Shown in pieces: positions 5,651 through 6,607 of a stretch of 6,607 nt of DNA. This DNA comes from CAG-390 sp964384555 (GTDB lineage: Bacteria > Bacillota > Clostridia > Oscillospirales > CAG-272). The translations under genes were made by a program, and so were the position numbers. The notes below the pieces were generated by a model. That model ran no database searches. It was given only the letters and a program-made list of their open reading frames with translations, and was not told the DNA's origin. Every line of letters starts with the position of its first letter. Position 1 is the stretch's first letter. Where the stretch lies: positions 1 through 6,607 of the forward strand of contig CAYLLA010000068.1 of the NCBI GenBank assembly GCA_964384555.1. Reading direction: 5' to 3'.

Positions 5651-6340
5651 ATGAATATTGAGGGACTTAACAAGGTCACGCTCCTTGATTTTCCGGGGCG
5701 CGTGGCGTGTACGGTGTTTACCGGCGGGTGCGACCTGCGCTGTCCGTTTTGCCACAACTCGCAGCTGGTGCTATCCCCGGGGCTGACACCGATCGATGCG
5801 GAGGAGGTATTTAAAATGCTCTCCCGTCGCCGTGGCGTGCTTGAGGGGGTGGCCATAACCGGTGGTGAGCCGCTGTTGCAGCCTGACTTGCGTGATTTTA
5901 TCCTGCGCGTGCGTGAGCTTGGCTTTGCGGTAAAGCTTGATACCAACGGCACCCACCCCGCGCGGTTGGCCGAGCTGTTTGACGGCGGACTTGTGGATTT
6001 TGTCGCGATGGATATAAAAAACTCGCCCGAGCGTTATCCCGCAACCGTAGGCATTGCGGGCTTTGATGTCTCGCCGATACGCGAGAGCGTGGAGCTTATA
6101 ATGAAACGTGCGCCCGAATACGAGTTCCGCACAACCGTGGTGGCGGAGCTGCATGATGCCGAGAGCTTTCACGGCATCGGCCGTCTCATCGGCGGGGCGA
6201 AGAGATACTATCTGCAGGGCTTTGTGGATTCGGGTGCGCTCATCTGCCCGGGGCTTCATGCCGCAACGCGAGAGCAGATGGAGGAGTATCGCTCGATCGC
6301 CGCAGGGTATGTTGTAACGGCGGAAACGCGCGGCGTGTGA
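5651..6340 (+). CDS. nrdG: Anaerobic ribonucleoside-triphosphate reductase activating protein (NrdG2-type radical SAM)
   Basis: A 229-aa cytosolic radical SAM activase. It uses a [4Fe-4S] cluster and S-adenosylmethionine to install the glycyl radical on the anaerobic reductase NrdD, enabling oxygen-free dNTP synthesis. The cluster motif is C-x3-C-x2-C at Cys27, Cys31 and Cys34 (GCDLRCPFCHN). SAM-binding features follow: ITGGEP (69-74), KLDTNGT (95-101) and AMDIKNS (around 123-129). The opening NIEGLNKVTLLDFPG matches the usual start of this family, whose members are about 230 aa. I favour ATG 5651 over ATG 5645 (two residues longer) because it fits the family and the hairpin-corrected Shine-Dalgarno spacing. 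It follows the propeller lipoprotein without a terminator. The NrdR-box promoter downstream supports the ribonucleotide reductase assignment over other small radical SAM activases. Confidence 0.88.
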   Translation: MNIEGLNKVTLLDFPGRVACTVFTGGCDLRCPFCHNSQLVLSPGLTPIDAEEVFKMLSRRRGVLEGVAITGGEPLLQPDLRDFILRVRELGFAVKLDTNGTHPARLAELFDGGLVDFVAMDIKNSPERYPATVGIAGFDVSPIRESVELIMKRAPEYEFRTTVVAELHDAESFHGIGRLIGGAKRYYLQGFVDSGALICPGLHAATREQMEEYRSIAAGYVVTAETRGV

Positions 6341-6443
6341 TATTTTAAATGCTTTTTGATGCTTTTCAAATGCTCCCGCTGTGACCGTAAGACGGCGGTC
6401 TAAACAATTTCGGGGGTCAAAAGTGCTTAGTGTAAAAACTGTA
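6341..6443. other. 3' spacer after nrdG
   Basis: There is no gene here. ATGCT recurs at 6349, 6359 and 6370 (steps of 10 and 11), the first two extended to ATGCTTTT. A weak hairpin GACCG (6383-6387) / CGGTC (6396-6400) follows without a T-run. Nothing else is recognisable before the terminator. Confidence 0.5.
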
Positions 6444-6489
6444 CAAACTCGGCGGTGTGTTTTTATACACACTGCCGAATTTGCTTTTT
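6444..6489 (+). terminator. Intrinsic terminator after nrdG
   Basis: CGGCGGTGTGT (6450-6460) pairs with ACACACTGCCG (6467-6477) with a single G-U and a 6-nt loop. Outer A/T pairing extends the stem past one mismatch, and T5 lies at 6485-6489. It is about 105 nt after the nrdG stop and ends immediately before the NrdR boxes, isolating the next transcription unit. Confidence 0.8.
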
Positions 6490-6490
6490 C

Positions 6491-6506
6491 TCACAATATC
6501 TTGAGT
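6491..6506. promoter_or_regulatory. NrdR box 1 (distal)
   Basis: TCACAATATCTTGAGT matches the 16-bp NrdR consensus acaCwAtATaTwGwgt at 14 of 16 positions, including CACAATAT and TTG. It ends 9 bp before the -35. NrdR is the ATP/dATP-sensing repressor of ribonucleotide reductase genes and usually binds paired boxes. Confidence 0.8.
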
Positions 6507-6515
6507 GATTTCTCC

Positions 6516-6544
6516 TTGACAAACACAATATATTGTGGTATACT
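6516..6544 (+). promoter_or_regulatory. Sigma-A promoter under NrdR control, reading out of the window
   Basis: A perfect TTGACA -35 (6516-6521), a 17-bp spacer and TATACT -10 (6539-6544), with TG one base before the -10 (6536-6537). The spacer is almost entirely occupied by NrdR box 2. Expected start is about 6551. The promoter is close to consensus, so strong expression when NrdR is not bound is expected. Confidence 0.88.
6523..6538. promoter_or_regulatory. NrdR box 2 (proximal, within the promoter spacer)
   Basis: ACACAATATATTGTGG matches the NrdR consensus at 15 of 16 positions and contains a perfect 14-bp palindrome, CACAATATATTGTG (6524-6537). It starts 32 bp after box 1, about three helical turns, so both dimers or tetramer halves would sit on the same DNA face. 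Occupancy would block the -35/-10 spacer. Confidence 0.88.
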
Positions 6545-6550
6545 TTAAAA

Positions 6551-6607
6551 GCCGCGGCCGCGAGTCGTATTGTGTGCAAAAGCGAATATCGCCTGCACCG
6601 CCGACCT
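6551..6607 (+). other. Start of a structured 5' leader of the NrdR-controlled transcript, truncated
   Basis: There is no ATG or Shine-Dalgarno in this stretch, so the leader is longer than about 57 nt. It contains a 10-bp palindrome cgcggccgcg (6553-6562) and a two-part hairpin: GTGCA (6574-6578) with TGCAC (6594-6598), and GCGA (6582-6585) with TCGC (6589-6592). GTCG (6564-6567) could close it with CGAC (6602-6605). No known riboswitch class is identifiable from this fragment. Confidence 0.35.

Noticed and set aside
6383..6400. Hairpin GACCG/CGGTC as the nrdG terminator
   Set aside because: The stem is only 5 bp and no T-run follows. The hairpin at 6450-6477 with T5 is a much better terminator.
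5771..6472. A 233-codon minus-strand open frame over nrdG and its 3' spacer
   Set aside because: It is antisense to a confidently identified gene, runs through the terminator, and has no recognisable domain or ribosome binding site.

Overview
The window looks like chromosomal DNA from an anaerobic Bacillota of class Clostridia, probably an Oscillospirales-like gut lineage. The evidence is sigma-A promoters with AT-rich spacers, intrinsic terminators with U-tails, lipoproteins with short LxAC-type lipoboxes followed by D/T/P-rich linkers, a NrdG2-type radical SAM activase, and NrdR boxes. The genus cannot be fixed from sequence alone.

Layout, left to right. (1) The 3' part of a NUDIX hydrolase gene (to 404), then a small tandem repeat of gatcaaa and a strong terminator (455-492). 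(2) A plus-strand lipoprotein solute-binding protein (654-2162) with its own promoter (576-604), a 16-bp palindrome upstream of that promoter, and a hairpin between its Shine-Dalgarno and start codon. (3) A second, clearly paralogous solute-binding lipoprotein on the minus strand (2305-3789). The pair is tail-to-tail across two terminators, one a perfect 23-bp stem able to act in both directions. No permease or ATPase gene is present, so both look like orphan binding proteins. (4) A divergent intergenic region with one sigma-A promoter per direction (3841-3869 minus, 3939-3967 plus). (5) A 515-aa lipoprotein (4013-5560) that appears to join a GH67-N-like accessory domain to a DUF6528-like beta-propeller. 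(6) nrdG (5651-6340), the radical SAM activase of anaerobic ribonucleotide reductase, 84-90 nt downstream with no terminator between. (7) A terminator (hairpin with T-run ending at 6489), then a near-consensus sigma-A promoter carrying two NrdR boxes exactly 32 bp apart. One lies just upstream of the -35 and the other fills the -35/-10 spacer. The transcript runs off the window with no start codon visible.

The best-supported functional story is at the right end. nrdG sits directly upstream of a promoter with textbook NrdR architecture, so the gene just beyond 6607 is predicted to be a ribonucleotide reductase, most likely nrdD, repressed by NrdR. The three lipoproteins suggest a cell-surface oligosaccharide or glycan-related role, but the ligands are unknown. 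I found no CRISPR array, tRNA, rRNA, insertion sequence or phage gene, and no convincing new multi-gene system. The most unusual details are in the untranslated regions. No stretch without a gene exceeds 300 bases; each intergenic region is described in its own entries.
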